46,132 bases of DNA from a virus, in IMG/VR virus record IMGVR_UViG_3300030117_006500, positions 1-46,132 of that record; one strand, 5' to 3'. The notes under the pieces were generated by a model, which was not told where the DNA came from, did not search any database, and worked only from the letters and a program-made list of their open reading frames with translations. Within the stretch, counting starts at the first letter, position 1; each line of letters opens with the position of its first letter. Below are positions 24,247 to 33,062 of this stretch, piece after piece. The position numbers and the translations under genes were made by a program.

Positions 24247-24783
24247 ATGGGAAGTAAAAGAATAGGCTTGGCTAGAACCCAAGCATTGATTGAGAATTTG
24301 AAAAGAGAGTTGCAACTTGCTGGGTCAACTTTGGCCGGCCCAGGCTTGAGGTACAAGGTAACCAAACTAGGCGATGGTATCTCAGAGAGGCAGCTTACTG
24401 AGGCAGAATGTGGCATTGTCACTATCGGTGTTGTCGGAGCACAAACAGCGGCGACCAAGGGGTTTAACATTGATCTACCAAAACCAGCCAGTGGTTTGTG
24501 GTACAAGGTTATTTTTGTAGGAACCTCAATCGCCGACAACTCGAATGCAGCGATCACAATAACGTCTAATTCAGATAATGCCTCTACGGCAGCTAACTTA
24601 ATAGTTGGTTCTGTTTTGGGCTCAGGAGACGACCAGGGTGCTAATGTGGTCGCAGTTGCAGATGTGGTTACATTTGTGCATGACAAGGCAACAGCTGGCG
24701 ATTTCGCAGAATTGTGGTGTGATGGTACAAACTGGTTTCTAGAGGCCCGTTATGATGTTGACGCTGCAATTACTTTAGGCTAA
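24247..24783 (+). CDS. Putative capsid-associated structural protein
   Basis: I place the start at ATG 24247 because AAAGGAGGG lies 9 bases upstream of it; ATG 24220 lies before this site and has none. The 178-residue product begins with a helix (ARTQALIENLKRELQLAG) and continues as a beta-rich domain (NIDLPKPASGLWYKVIFVG, AITITSNSDN, WCDGTNWFLEARYD). Its pattern of LP...G...I...ITI...DGTNW resembles, loosely, the C-terminal module of the fibre genes. It forms its own transcription unit between two strong terminators directly after the capsid gene, fitting an abundant decoration protein such as T4 Soc or Hoc in role. That role is inferred. Confidence 0.55.
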   Translation: MGSKRIGLARTQALIENLKRELQLAGSTLAGPGLRYKVTKLGDGISERQLTEAECGIVTIGVVGAQTAATKGFNIDLPKPASGLWYKVIFVGTSIADNSNAAITITSNSDNASTAANLIVGSVLGSGDDQGANVVAVADVVTFVHDKATAGDFAELWCDGTNWFLEARYDVDAAITLG

Positions 24784-24825
24784 TATCTAATAATTGTTGA
24801 GTAAAAAGATAATTTAATATCTTTC

Positions 24826-24860
24826 AAAGCCCCCTTCCAGCCGGTTGGGGGTTTTGTTTT
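24826..24860 (+). terminator. Rho-independent terminator
   Basis: AAAGCCCCC pairs with GGGGGTTTT (five G-C, one G-T and three A-T pairs), with a partly paired CC...GG inner loop, and is followed by a T-rich tail. It closes the unit of the putative capsid-associated gene. Confidence 0.9.
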
Positions 24861-24868
24861 ATAAACAA

Positions 24869-24876
24869 CTATTTAT
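24869..24876 (+). promoter_or_regulatory. CTATTTAT motif, candidate late promoter element
   Basis: The octamer lies between a strong terminator and the basic-protein gene, 19 bases before its ATG, so any promoter for that gene must be here. The context TTTATAAACAACTATTTAT is almost repeated at 27922-27940. Confidence 0.5.
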
Positions 24877-24894
24877 TATATTACGGAGGACCCC

Positions 24895-25242
24895 ATGGGT
24901 AAGAAAAGAAGATATCGCATTAGACAAAAAAAGTTCGCAACCAAATATGCTAGCAAGTACGGATTTGGAAAAAGCACTGAGCAAGCAGACTCGCCCACTG
25001 AGACAATTTTAAAAGCTGAGTCTGTTACTCTGGCTGCCCCAGAGGCTGTCGCTGAGGCTGTTGTTGAGCCTGTTACTAAAATGGTCCCAGTGGTAGAACC
25101 CCCAAGAGAAGACACGGTGGTAAAGGCTGTTAAAAAGAAGACAACCAGCCGTAGAACAACAAGAAAAACTGTTAAAACAACTACGACTACTCCAACAAGA
25201 ACTCGAAGAAAAAGAACTCCTAAAGCAAAAACATCAAGCTAG
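24895..25242 (+). CDS. Histone-like basic protein, probably virion-internal
   Basis: The 115-residue product has a basic N-terminus (GKKRRYRIRQKKFATKYASK), a short acidic and Ala/Pro/Val-rich middle (about residues 28-75), and a C-terminal tail of Lys, Arg, Thr and Pro (TTSRRTTRKTVK) resembling histone H1 or bacterial histone-like tails. Such proteins bind DNA or RNA without sequence preference. Its place in the late capsid block, with its own upstream terminator and motif, suggests a DNA-condensing internal head protein. A role in binding host nucleic acid after ejection is equally possible. GGAGGA precedes the ATG. Family identity is uncertain. Confidence 0.55.
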   Translation: MGKKRRYRIRQKKFATKYASKYGFGKSTEQADSPTETILKAESVTLAAPEAVAEAVVEPVTKMVPVVEPPREDTVVKAVKKKTTSRRTTRKTVKTTTTTPTRTRRKRTPKAKTSS

Positions 25243-25292
25243 TCGTGCTTTCTATTTCTCTTTACTAATTATCTAGAGGAGAATTCTAAGCA

Positions 25293-26561
25293 ATGGCCAT
25301 CCCAAATTTGTCGCCCAAACAAAATACAAGTCCAGTTGTGCTACCTTCAACTGGAAGCTATGATAAGGTTTCTGCGGCACTGCCGTTGGGTGCGTATGCA
25401 AACTCAGTTGACTTTTTATCAGGAGCAGCTGCACAGGTAAAATATACCTACAGGAAACTGGGTGGGGATGTTCTAGATATAGAACTCACACCAGAGAATG
25501 TGTATGCTAATTTTGAAGAATCTGTTTTGGAGTATTCTTATTTAGTTAACACTCATCAAGGAAAAAATATCCTTTCTACAGTTCTGGGAAATGCTACAGG
25601 AACGTTTGATCACAAGGGCGATATGAAGTCTGGTGTTCTTTCGTCTAGCCTAGGGACCAGGCGTGTTGAGCTATCTTATCCTGAAATTAGATTTGAATAT
25701 TCTAGAAGGGTTGGCAACGCTGTTGCCTTTGACGCTGGCCTTGGTGGAACTATTAGAGAATATTCTGCCTCTGTTGATATTGTTGAGGGCCAACAAGACT
25801 ATGACTTGCAGGCAGCAGTTTCATCCTCAGCCGCTGAGGGAGGTGTTGATTATGCCTCAATAGACAGGGATAGAAGAATTATTATTAATAGAGTTTTCTA
25901 TAAGACGCCACGATCAATGTGGAGGTTCTATGGATACTATGGTGGTTTAAATGTTGTGGGAAATCTAGCAACATACGGACAGTATGCTGATGATTCAACG
26001 TTTGAGGTTATACCTGTATGGCAAAACAAGCTTCAAGCAATGAACTTTGAAGATATGATCTATACTCGTACTTCACACTTTTCTTATGAACTCCGCGATA
26101 ACAGACTTAGAATATTTCCGCGACCAGTAACAAAAGAGATAGAAAAAATATGGTTCACTTTTCAAGTCATCGATGATGCCTGGTCTGTCGATAGTTCTAG
26201 AGTTGATGGCACTGAAGGGGTGAACAACTTAAACACCATTCCGTTCGCAAATATACCGTATGAAAATATTAACTCAGTTGGCAAACAGTGGATTCGAAGA
26301 TTTGCACTTTCTCTTTCCAAGGAGACTTTAGGACAGATTAGAGGTAAATTTAGCACAATACCGATTCCTGGCGAGAACTTAACACTGAATGCATCTGATC
26401 TTTTGTCTCAAGCGCAAACGGAGCAAGCAGCTCTAAGGGATGAGCTAAAAGCCGTCTTGGATGAAATGGTTTATGCAGCACTTGCTGAGAGGGATGCCGC
26501 AATGGCTAATAGTGTAACTACTATCAAGCAACAGGCTCCCTTGCCAATTTTCCAAGGATAG
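25293..26561 (+). CDS. Neck protein, T4 gp13-like (head completion)
   Basis: The 422-residue product has a YRKLGGDVLDIELTPENVYA segment near residue 53, typical of phage head-completion proteins that dock to the portal. It also has a C-terminal region (QWIRRFALSLSKETLGQIRG, then IPIPGENLTLN at about residues 333-367) that I associate with the gp13 family of T4-like phages. In T4, gp13 and gp14 form the neck that seals the filled head and joins it to the tail. Three neck-type genes follow each other here. AGAGGAGA lies before the ATG. It is longer than T4 gp13 (309), with extra sequence in the middle. Confidence 0.68.
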   Translation: MAIPNLSPKQNTSPVVLPSTGSYDKVSAALPLGAYANSVDFLSGAAAQVKYTYRKLGGDVLDIELTPENVYANFEESVLEYSYLVNTHQGKNILSTVLGNATGTFDHKGDMKSGVLSSSLGTRRVELSYPEIRFEYSRRVGNAVAFDAGLGGTIREYSASVDIVEGQQDYDLQAAVSSSAAEGGVDYASIDRDRRIIINRVFYKTPRSMWRFYGYYGGLNVVGNLATYGQYADDSTFEVIPVWQNKLQAMNFEDMIYTRTSHFSYELRDNRLRIFPRPVTKEIEKIWFTFQVIDDAWSVDSSRVDGTEGVNNLNTIPFANIPYENINSVGKQWIRRFALSLSKETLGQIRGKFSTIPIPGENLTLNASDLLSQAQTEQAALRDELKAVLDEMVYAALAERDAAMANSVTTIKQQAPLPIFQG

Positions 26562-26572
26562 GGGGGTAAAAT

Positions 26573-27064
26573 ATGGCAAACAATAAATGGAAGCAGCCAG
26601 ATAATCCGCCGCCACCACTATTTGTTGGTAAGAAAGAGCGTGACTTAATAAAACAAGTAAATGATGAGCTTATAGAGCGAGTTGTTGGCCAAGCAATATT
26701 GTATTACCCTATAGATACAGAGGCAACAAATTTCCACCCCATATACGGTGAGGCTATAGAAAAAACATTTCTACCCCCTATTCGGGTGTATGCCTTGGTT
26801 GAATGGAATGCATATGGGACTGAGTATTCAGAAAACATTGGTGTTGATCAGAGGGTTGAAATAACAGTTCACTTTCACGAAAGAAGATTACAAGAGGACC
26901 AAAACATTTATGTCAGAGCTGGTGATTTTGTTTCTTATGGTGGAATTTATTACGAATTGGTTGATTGGGCAGAGCCTAGAAAAATATATGGCCAAGTTGA
27001 ACATAGTATAGAAATTTCAGCTAAATGTGTGAGAGCACGCCCAGGAGTATTCAATGGGAGCTAA
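26573..27064 (+). CDS. Neck / head-closure protein, gp14-position
   Basis: The 163-residue product is predicted to be a beta-barrel-like protein with conserved-looking segments VNDELIERVVGQAILYYPID, FHPIYGEAIEKTFLPP and IYYELVDWAEPRKIYG. It lies between a gp13-like and a gp15-like gene, where T4 encodes gp14, and its size is that of head-closure (connector) proteins. The assignment rests on position and fold impression; direct similarity to T4 gp14 (256 residues) is not evident by eye. The 3' end overlaps the next gene by 11 bases. Confidence 0.55.
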   Translation: MANNKWKQPDNPPPPLFVGKKERDLIKQVNDELIERVVGQAILYYPIDTEATNFHPIYGEAIEKTFLPPIRVYALVEWNAYGTEYSENIGVDQRVEITVHFHERRLQEDQNIYVRAGDFVSYGGIYYELVDWAEPRKIYGQVEHSIEISAKCVRARPGVFNGS

Positions 27065-27908
27065 GACAGAAAAAATCATGCCGTCCACATTGGAGACAAT
27101 TGACAAGGCGTTCTATGATTGGCTTAATGAACAATTAAACATTTTTTCTACAACCAACACTGGTTGGAAAAAGGTGCCTCTTATTTGGGTATCCGCAGAA
27201 AGAGCATTTCAAATTAAGGCTGATAAAGATCTGAGGGATGATTATGGGGTTCTAAAGTTGCCTCTAATGACCATAGAAAGAACGTCGATTGTAAAGGATC
27301 CAGCTAGAAAAGGTATTTATCAAGCAAACATACCCCCCGTAAACGATGCCAAGGGAGGCTCTATTGTTTTAACGAAGAGAATAAATCAAGATAAAACCGG
27401 TGATTTTGCTAATGCTGATTCATATAAAACGAAAGCAAGCTTTTATTCGCAAGGAAAAGGATATGGTCAATTAAATTTTAAATTTAGAAATAAAAAGGTT
27501 GTTTATGAGACTTTATCTATACCAACGCCAACTTATGTTAACGTAACATATTCTGTCGTCCTAAAGGGAGAATACTTTCAACAGATAAACGAAATGCTTA
27601 CGCCATTTCTTGTTAAGACTGGGCAAATAAATAATTTCTTTATTAATTCGGATGGGCACAAATTTGAGGGGTTTTTGCCTCAAGATTTTTCACAAAACAA
27701 CAACGTTGCTAATTTAGGTGATGATGAAAGAGTTTTTGAGACAAAAATGGATATTAGAATTCTAGGCTATCTTCTAGGGGCAGGGAAGAATGAAGAGAGG
27801 CCAAAGATATCTGTTAGAGAAAATATTGTTGAAGTTAAAATTCCTAGAGAACATGTAATCTTAGGCGACATACCCACAGCAGTCTCCGGGGCCTTTTATC
27901 GAGAGTAA
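27054..27908 (+). CDS. Tail completion / sheath terminator protein, T4 gp15-like
   Basis: The 284-residue product starts at ATG 27054 inside the previous gene. The segment PTYVNVTYSVVLKGEYFQQI followed by NEMLTPFL resembles the gp15 family, in which a YTVxxRxEYQxQMNExxxPF pattern is recognisable. T4 gp15 forms the hexameric ring that caps the tail, stabilises the sheath and binds the neck. Its place directly before the sheath gene supports this. Length is close to T4 gp15 (272). The C-terminal third (RVFETKMDIRILGYLLG) also fits. Confidence 0.65.
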   Translation: MGAKTEKIMPSTLETIDKAFYDWLNEQLNIFSTTNTGWKKVPLIWVSAERAFQIKADKDLRDDYGVLKLPLMTIERTSIVKDPARKGIYQANIPPVNDAKGGSIVLTKRINQDKTGDFANADSYKTKASFYSQGKGYGQLNFKFRNKKVVYETLSIPTPTYVNVTYSVVLKGEYFQQINEMLTPFLVKTGQINNFFINSDGHKFEGFLPQDFSQNNNVANLGDDERVFETKMDIRILGYLLGAGKNEERPKISVRENIVEVKIPREHVILGDIPTAVSGAFYRE

Positions 27909-27933
27909 ATTTGGAGTTTGCGTTTATAAACTA

Positions 27934-27941
27934 CTATTTAC
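27934..27941 (+). promoter_or_regulatory. CTATTTAC variant of the recurrent motif before the sheath gene
   Basis: The sequence differs from the other copies in its last base. Like the copy at 24869 it is preceded by TTTATAAAC. It lies in the 92-base gap before the sheath gene, 59 bases upstream of the ATG, with GCAAGGAGAAG as ribosome binding site in between. Confidence 0.45.
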
Positions 27942-28000
27942 TACGAGAAGTCCAAAGTAACAATTACTGTGGTGCGAAAAAAGCAAGGAGAAGTTAAATA

Positions 28001-31000
28001 ATGGCAAGCGGAGCAAGAAGATTTAAATTCATTTCCCCAGGCGTCTATCTTAACGAAATTGATCGTTCACAATTGCCAGCTGAGCCAACAGCTATGGGAC
28101 CGATTATTATAGGTAGAACTGAAAAGGGGCCTGGAATGGTCCCCATTAGGGTGGCTTCTTTCGAAGAGTTTACCAGAGTATTTGGAGCACCCAACCCTGG
28201 AGGGGGCGGCGGCGATAACTGGAGAGAGGGTGATTTTGATGGGCCCACTTATGCAAGCTATGCCGCACAAGCTTGGCTAAGATCTGGTGAAGCTCCCGCA
28301 ACTATTGTTAGACTTCTAGGAGCACAACACCAAGATGCAACTACAGCAGGACTTGCTGGTTGGGATGTCACTGGTGCTCCCACTAAAGACTTAAATTCAA
28401 ATGGCGGGGCTTATGGGTTGTTCTTGATTTCCTCTGGCTCCGTTGGTGTAGGGGCAACAGCCACAATCACCACTGTAGCCGAATCATCCCTAGTTGATAC
28501 AAGGGACTTTACATTAACAGATGCTGCTGGCACCACAACAACATACAACATATCAACAGGACTAGCAGTTAGCAACAACACGGACGCTTACACGCCCGGC
28601 GGCCAGGATGGAAAAGGCCCAGCAGGTACAATTACAATTGGTATGCTTGGTGCCACCTCTCGCGGAGATGTTCGTGATCAAATTGTCGCAAGAATTAACG
28701 CGGGTACCGCGATAGGCTTTACAGCCGCAGCATCAGGCGATGACGTTCTTATTACACAGAATACTCTCGGCACCGCCGGAAACACAACAATCACACAGCC
28801 AGACGGCTCAACTGGTCTGACTATACCCGCAGCCTTTGCTGGCGGCGTGGGCCCTGATGGTGGGACATTCCAAGACAATCTTACTGGTAGTCTTGCTGCT
28901 ATATGGTATATGAACCAGGGAACTTCCATTCGAATAAGCGGCACTCTTTTGAATGAAGTGGCAACAGAAGCCAAGGCTGGAACTGCAAAGTTTTTCAAAA
29001 ACAATGGTTCTGATGCTGAATTTGTTGCAGAAGTCTTCACTGGTGGCGATGTACCCAAGCTTTCCGAGAAAATCTGCTTCAACTTCAATAGAGATAGTGA
29101 GAAATACATTAGAAAAGTTTTCAATACTAACCCTTCTCAAACAAACTCAAACATTGTTAGTGCGGCTGATAATCCAAACTATTACACTTATTGGCTTGGA
29201 GAAACATTTGATCAACATGTTACATCAAAGATCTCATCCACTGCCGCTGGCGACACATATGGCGTGATGCTTGGTCTTATATCCGGCTCTAAAGAGTGGG
29301 CCGATCATCAAAAGGGTTTCCAAAATGCTGAAACTCCTTATTTTAGAGGCCAAGACCTTGGAGATAGAACAAACTTTGATGTAGCAGCGATGCCTCCATT
29401 GTTTAAGTTGGTTTCCTTGGAGTTTGGAGAGTGGGCTAACAGAAATATCAAGGTGTCAATTGAAAACCTAAGACACCCCGACTATCCTACAATAAATCCA
29501 TATGGTTCCTTCTCAATCGTACTGCGTCATGCGAAAGATCGCGATGAGGACGTAAAAGTATTAGAAAGATTTGACAATCTTGATTTGAACCCCAACTCAG
29601 AGAACTATGTTGCTCGCAGAATTGGAGATATGTACCTGAAGTGGGACGGAGAAGAGAGAAGACTGCGACAATATGGCAATTACCAAAACCGCTCAGATTA
29701 TGTTCGAGTGGTTGTAGATAATAATGTTGATCAAGGAGCGGTGGAGCCAGAGCTTCTACCCTTTAGTTGCCTTGGCCCCCCCAGATTCAAGGGATTCTCG
29801 CTGCACTCTGGGTCAAATATTGCTAATACATTTGGCGTGCACACATTGAGAGGGGATCAAGTAGACGCCTCTATCGTCAAGGGTGGCGTCGATGTAGCTT
29901 ACAGTGGCTCGGAGGCAGGAGTCAGTCTTGCTGGCGCCATGTTAAGTCAAATGACTGCAAGTTTTGAATTTGCATCTGTTCGCCTACGACTTAGCGCTAG
30001 CGATGGAGGGCTAACAAGACCTACAGACGCCTACTTTGGTATTCAAACAACAAGAGATGCTTCAAGCACTCTGTTTGATCCTAGCTACTATGACATGGTT
30101 AGAGCCCTTCCCGATGACACGAACTCTTTCTCGGTGGGTACGTACACTGAGCATTCATTCAAGTTCTCAATGGACGATGTTGTATCTGGCTCTAGTGGGT
30201 ACTACTACCTATCTGGCTCAAGAAGGTCTGGAAATTCGTATACCGCTCAAAGCGCCACAACATACAAGAGTCTTATAGACGCCGGATATAACAAGTTTAC
30301 AGTTCCAATGTTTGGAGGATTTGACGGCCTAGATATTACCGAAAAAGAACCCTTCAGAAACTCAAGACTTGACGATGCAGGAGAGTTAGGAAACTACACA
30401 TTCAACACTGTCAAGAGAGCTATTGATACTATAGCTGACCCAGAATTTGTTGAGGCAAACTTGATGGTGATCCCTGGAGTTAAAAACTCTACACTTACAC
30501 AACAGCTGGTTGACGTCTGCGAAACAAGAGGAGACGCCTTGGCAATTATCGACATTGAGAACGATTATGTGCCATACACAGAAAATACCGCTGATCTAAC
30601 CGCTAGATTGCCAAATGTTAAAAACGCAATTTCTAGTATGAGGACAAGAGGTATAAACTCTAGCTACGGATGTTGCTTCTTCCCTTGGGTACAAATTAGG
30701 GACACTGGAAATGGTCGACTTGTAAATGTGCCTCCTTCAGTCGCTGCCCTTGGAACCTTTGCAAGCTCGCAAGCTCGCACAGAGGTCTGGTTTGCTCCAG
30801 CAGGATTTGTAAGAGGCGGATTGTCCAATGGCGCTGCTGGTATTCCCGTGACAAACGTCAAACTTAGACTAACGTCTAAGAATAGAGACGATCTATATGG
30901 TGCTAATATTAATCCAATCGCGACATTCCCGAATGAAGGCATTGTCATCTTTGGACAAAAGACTCTCCAAGTAACCAGATCAGCCTTGGATAGAATTAAC

Positions 31001-31306
31001 GTTCGTCGCCTAATGATCTTTGTTAAAAAGGAGATTTCTAGAATTGCTAACAGCATTCTATTTGAGCCCAATGTCCAAGCGACTTGGGATAGATTTACAT
31101 CTGCAGTAAATCCGTTCTTGGCTGACGTCAAGGCAAGGTTTGGCTTAACAGACTTCAGAGTTGTTCTCGACAATACAACAACAACTGATGAGTTAATTGA
31201 TAGAAATATCTTATACGCTAAGATCTACCTAAAGCCCGCTAGAGCAATTGAATTTATTGCACTAGACTTCATCATCACGAGGACTGGTGCCTCATTTGAT
31301 GATTAA
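28001..31306 (+). CDS. Tail sheath protein (T4 gp18-like), enlarged
   Basis: This protein forms the contractile sheath. The N-terminus FKFISPGVYLNEIDRSQLP and the segment GPIIIGRTEKGPGMVPIRV are classical for T4-type sheath. The C-terminus has the conserved core LQVTRSALDRINVRRLMIFV, ATWDRFTSAVNPFLADV and the final beta strand IEFIALDFIITRTG. At 1101 residues it is much longer than T4 gp18 (659). One insertion, at about residues 150-285, is a Thr/Gly/Ala-rich beta domain (FTLTDAAGTTTTYNIS) likely to decorate the tail surface; more extra sequence lies at about residues 600-760. It is followed 44 bases later by the tube gene, as in T4. Confidence 0.95.
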   Translation: MASGARRFKFISPGVYLNEIDRSQLPAEPTAMGPIIIGRTEKGPGMVPIRVASFEEFTRVFGAPNPGGGGGDNWREGDFDGPTYASYAAQAWLRSGEAPATIVRLLGAQHQDATTAGLAGWDVTGAPTKDLNSNGGAYGLFLISSGSVGVGATATITTVAESSLVDTRDFTLTDAAGTTTTYNISTGLAVSNNTDAYTPGGQDGKGPAGTITIGMLGATSRGDVRDQIVARINAGTAIGFTAAASGDDVLITQNTLGTAGNTTITQPDGSTGLTIPAAFAGGVGPDGGTFQDNLTGSLAAIWYMNQGTSIRISGTLLNEVATEAKAGTAKFFKNNGSDAEFVAEVFTGGDVPKLSEKICFNFNRDSEKYIRKVFNTNPSQTNSNIVSAADNPNYYTYWLGETFDQHVTSKISSTAAGDTYGVMLGLISGSKEWADHQKGFQNAETPYFRGQDLGDRTNFDVAAMPPLFKLVSLEFGEWANRNIKVSIENLRHPDYPTINPYGSFSIVLRHAKDRDEDVKVLERFDNLDLNPNSENYVARRIGDMYLKWDGEERRLRQYGNYQNRSDYVRVVVDNNVDQGAVEPELLPFSCLGPPRFKGFSLHSGSNIANTFGVHTLRGDQVDASIVKGGVDVAYSGSEAGVSLAGAMLSQMTASFEFASVRLRLSASDGGLTRPTDAYFGIQTTRDASSTLFDPSYYDMVRALPDDTNSFSVGTYTEHSFKFSMDDVVSGSSGYYYLSGSRRSGNSYTAQSATTYKSLIDAGYNKFTVPMFGGFDGLDITEKEPFRNSRLDDAGELGNYTFNTVKRAIDTIADPEFVEANLMVIPGVKNSTLTQQLVDVCETRGDALAIIDIENDYVPYTENTADLTARLPNVKNAISSMRTRGINSSYGCCFFPWVQIRDTGNGRLVNVPPSVAALGTFASSQARTEVWFAPAGFVRGGLSNGAAGIPVTNVKLRLTSKNRDDLYGANINPIATFPNEGIVIFGQKTLQVTRSALDRINVRRLMIFVKKEISRIANSILFEPNVQATWDRFTSAVNPFLADVKARFGLTDFRVVLDNTTTTDELIDRNILYAKIYLKPARAIEFIALDFIITRTGASFDD

Positions 31307-31350
31307 GAAAAAAAAATGAGACTATATAAGATATAAGGAGAAAATAAAAG

Positions 31351-31947
31351 ATGCCATTCTGGAGTTCTGGACAAGTTGAACCAAAGAGACAATTTAGATT
31401 TTTGGTGAGTATCCCAAATATGTCTGATGCTGCTCAGTTTTATGCTCGTAGCGTTACAAAGCCTGCTTTTACTGTTACACAATCACAGCATAAATTCCTA
31501 AACCACACCTTCTATTATCCTGGTAAGGTTGAATGGAACACGGTTACAGTCTCCTTGGTCGATCCAGTCAGTCCAGATGCGACTGGAGATATTCTATCTA
31601 TCCTAAGAAGAAGCGGATATAATGTTCCATCAAACTTGGACGCTACTTCAGGCAACCAATCTCTATCCACAATTGGCAAAGGCAACGCAACTGCCCAGTT
31701 GGGAGAAGTATTCATTAGAGCACTTGATGAAGACGGAAACTTCTTAGAAGAGTGGAAATTAAATAATCCATTTATTGTTGGTGTTACTTTCAACAATTAT
31801 GATTATACTGCTGAAGAATTGTCTACAATTGATGTTGAGTTCAGATATGACTGGGCCTCTTATGTCATCCCGGATGGACGTCCTCAAGCTCCTGGTAGTA
31901 CAGTATTGAGAAGACTATTTACGCCGGATAATCCAACTCCTATTTAA
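31351..31947 (+). CDS. Tail tube protein (T4 gp19-like)
   Basis: The 198-residue product has the tube-protein pattern: QFRFLVSIPNMSD near the N-terminus, KPAFTVTQSQHKFLNHTFYY, WNTVTVSLVDPVSPDATGDI, and the C-terminal YTAEELSTIDVEFRYDWASY. It would polymerise as hexameric rings inside the sheath and conduct DNA during ejection. It follows the sheath gene, as in T4, and AAGGAGA precedes the ATG. Slightly longer than T4 gp19 (163). Confidence 0.93.
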   Translation: MPFWSSGQVEPKRQFRFLVSIPNMSDAAQFYARSVTKPAFTVTQSQHKFLNHTFYYPGKVEWNTVTVSLVDPVSPDATGDILSILRRSGYNVPSNLDATSGNQSLSTIGKGNATAQLGEVFIRALDEDGNFLEEWKLNNPFIVGVTFNNYDYTAEELSTIDVEFRYDWASYVIPDGRPQAPGSTVLRRLFTPDNPTPI

Positions 31948-31996
31948 ATAAAACTTTTTAATAAGTTATAATGCCATATTAACTACGAGGTAAAAA

Positions 31997-32854
31997 TTGG
32001 CAAGAAATAATCAAAGGCGCACAAAGAGCGCTAAAAGTGATCAGACTCCTACAGAGACGGCACCACCACCTAGCAAAAGGTCTGTGCTGGACTTTGTAAC
32101 CCCAACAGAATTTGTTGAGTTACCAAGTGAAGGTAGGTTCTATAATACCTCACATCCTTTGCATCGTCAAGAAGCAGTTGAAATTCGTTTTATGACAGCG
32201 AAGGATGAAGACATTCTTACAAGCCAAACGCTGCTTCGCAAGGGAATGGCACTAGAGAAATTTCTTGAGAGTGTACTAGTTGATAAGACAATAGACCCTG
32301 GTAGTCTTCTTGTTGGGGATCGTAACGCTATTTTGGTTGCAGCAAGGATCACTGGATATGGGTCAGATTATGAAACCAACACCTCTTGCCCATCGTGCGG
32401 TAACAAAGCGCCGTTTTCTTTTAACTTAAATGATAGCACCATTTATACTGGCAAGGAAAAAGGAGATGTAGAAGTAACAGCTACCGACCACGGAACATTT
32501 ACAACCACTCTTCCAATGACAAAGGTGCAAGCAGAGTTTCGCTTATTAACTGGCGAAGATGAGGCATTTATCGCCAAGAACAACGCCAGAAGAAAAAAGG
32601 CATCTGCACTTGAGACAAACCTAACAACTCAAATGGCAAGATGTATCGTTGCTCTTAACGATGACACAGATCGATCTATTATAAATAAATTCGTTGAGCT
32701 AATGCCAGCCTTTGATTCACGACATGTCAGGAACGCTATTAAAACAGTAACTCCAAATATAGACCTTACGCAAATTTACAACTGCTCAGAGTGCGGCTAC
32801 GAGCAAGAAATGGAGGTTCCGTTTACAACGGACTTTTTTTGGCCTAACAGATAG
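31997..32854 (+). CDS. Baseplate hub assembly protein, T4 gp26-like
   Basis: The start is TTG at 31997, preceded by CGAGG; no earlier ATG exists in frame. After a charged 30-residue N-terminus comes the family core: FVTPTEFVELPSEGRFYNTS, RFMTAKDEDILTSQTLLRKG, then KTIDPGSLLVGDRNAILVAA. Two cysteine pairs, CPSC near residue 132 and CSEC near residue 266, would bind zinc. This matches the T4 baseplate protein family that includes gp26, required to assemble the central hub. The product (285 residues) is longer than T4 gp26 (208). The small gene following it by 4 bases probably belongs to the same unit. Confidence 0.78.
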   Translation: MARNNQRRTKSAKSDQTPTETAPPPSKRSVLDFVTPTEFVELPSEGRFYNTSHPLHRQEAVEIRFMTAKDEDILTSQTLLRKGMALEKFLESVLVDKTIDPGSLLVGDRNAILVAARITGYGSDYETNTSCPSCGNKAPFSFNLNDSTIYTGKEKGDVEVTATDHGTFTTTLPMTKVQAEFRLLTGEDEAFIAKNNARRKKASALETNLTTQMARCIVALNDDTDRSIINKFVELMPAFDSRHVRNAIKTVTPNIDLTQIYNCSECGYEQEMEVPFTTDFFWPNR

Positions 32855-32858
32855 ATAC

Positions 32859-33062
32859 ATGGAGAGTGTTTACGAACAATTCTTCTTCTTAATGTATCAT
32901 GGAAAATGGGACTTTCAACAGTCATACAATCTGCCGGTTGGTCTAAGAAAGTGGTTTACTGAAAGACTTACAAAGCAGTTAGAAGATGAAAGAGAGGCAC
33001 AACAAGGTGCCTCAAGTAACAAGAAAACTCACACAATACCATCTAACTTGCCTGATTACTAA
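32859..33062 (+). CDS. Small tail-assembly protein of unknown function
   Basis: The 67-residue product (MESVYEQFFFLMYHGKWDF) has an aromatic, helical N-terminal half with a LPVGLRKWFTERL motif, and a charged C-terminal tail ending NLPDY. It lies between the gp26-like gene and the tape measure gene, where T4-like phages often encode hub or tape-measure assembly chaperones. A chaperone role is inferred from position. Its stop codon overlaps the stem of the following terminator. Confidence 0.5.
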   Translation: MESVYEQFFFLMYHGKWDFQQSYNLPVGLRKWFTERLTKQLEDEREAQQGASSNKKTHTIPSNLPDY

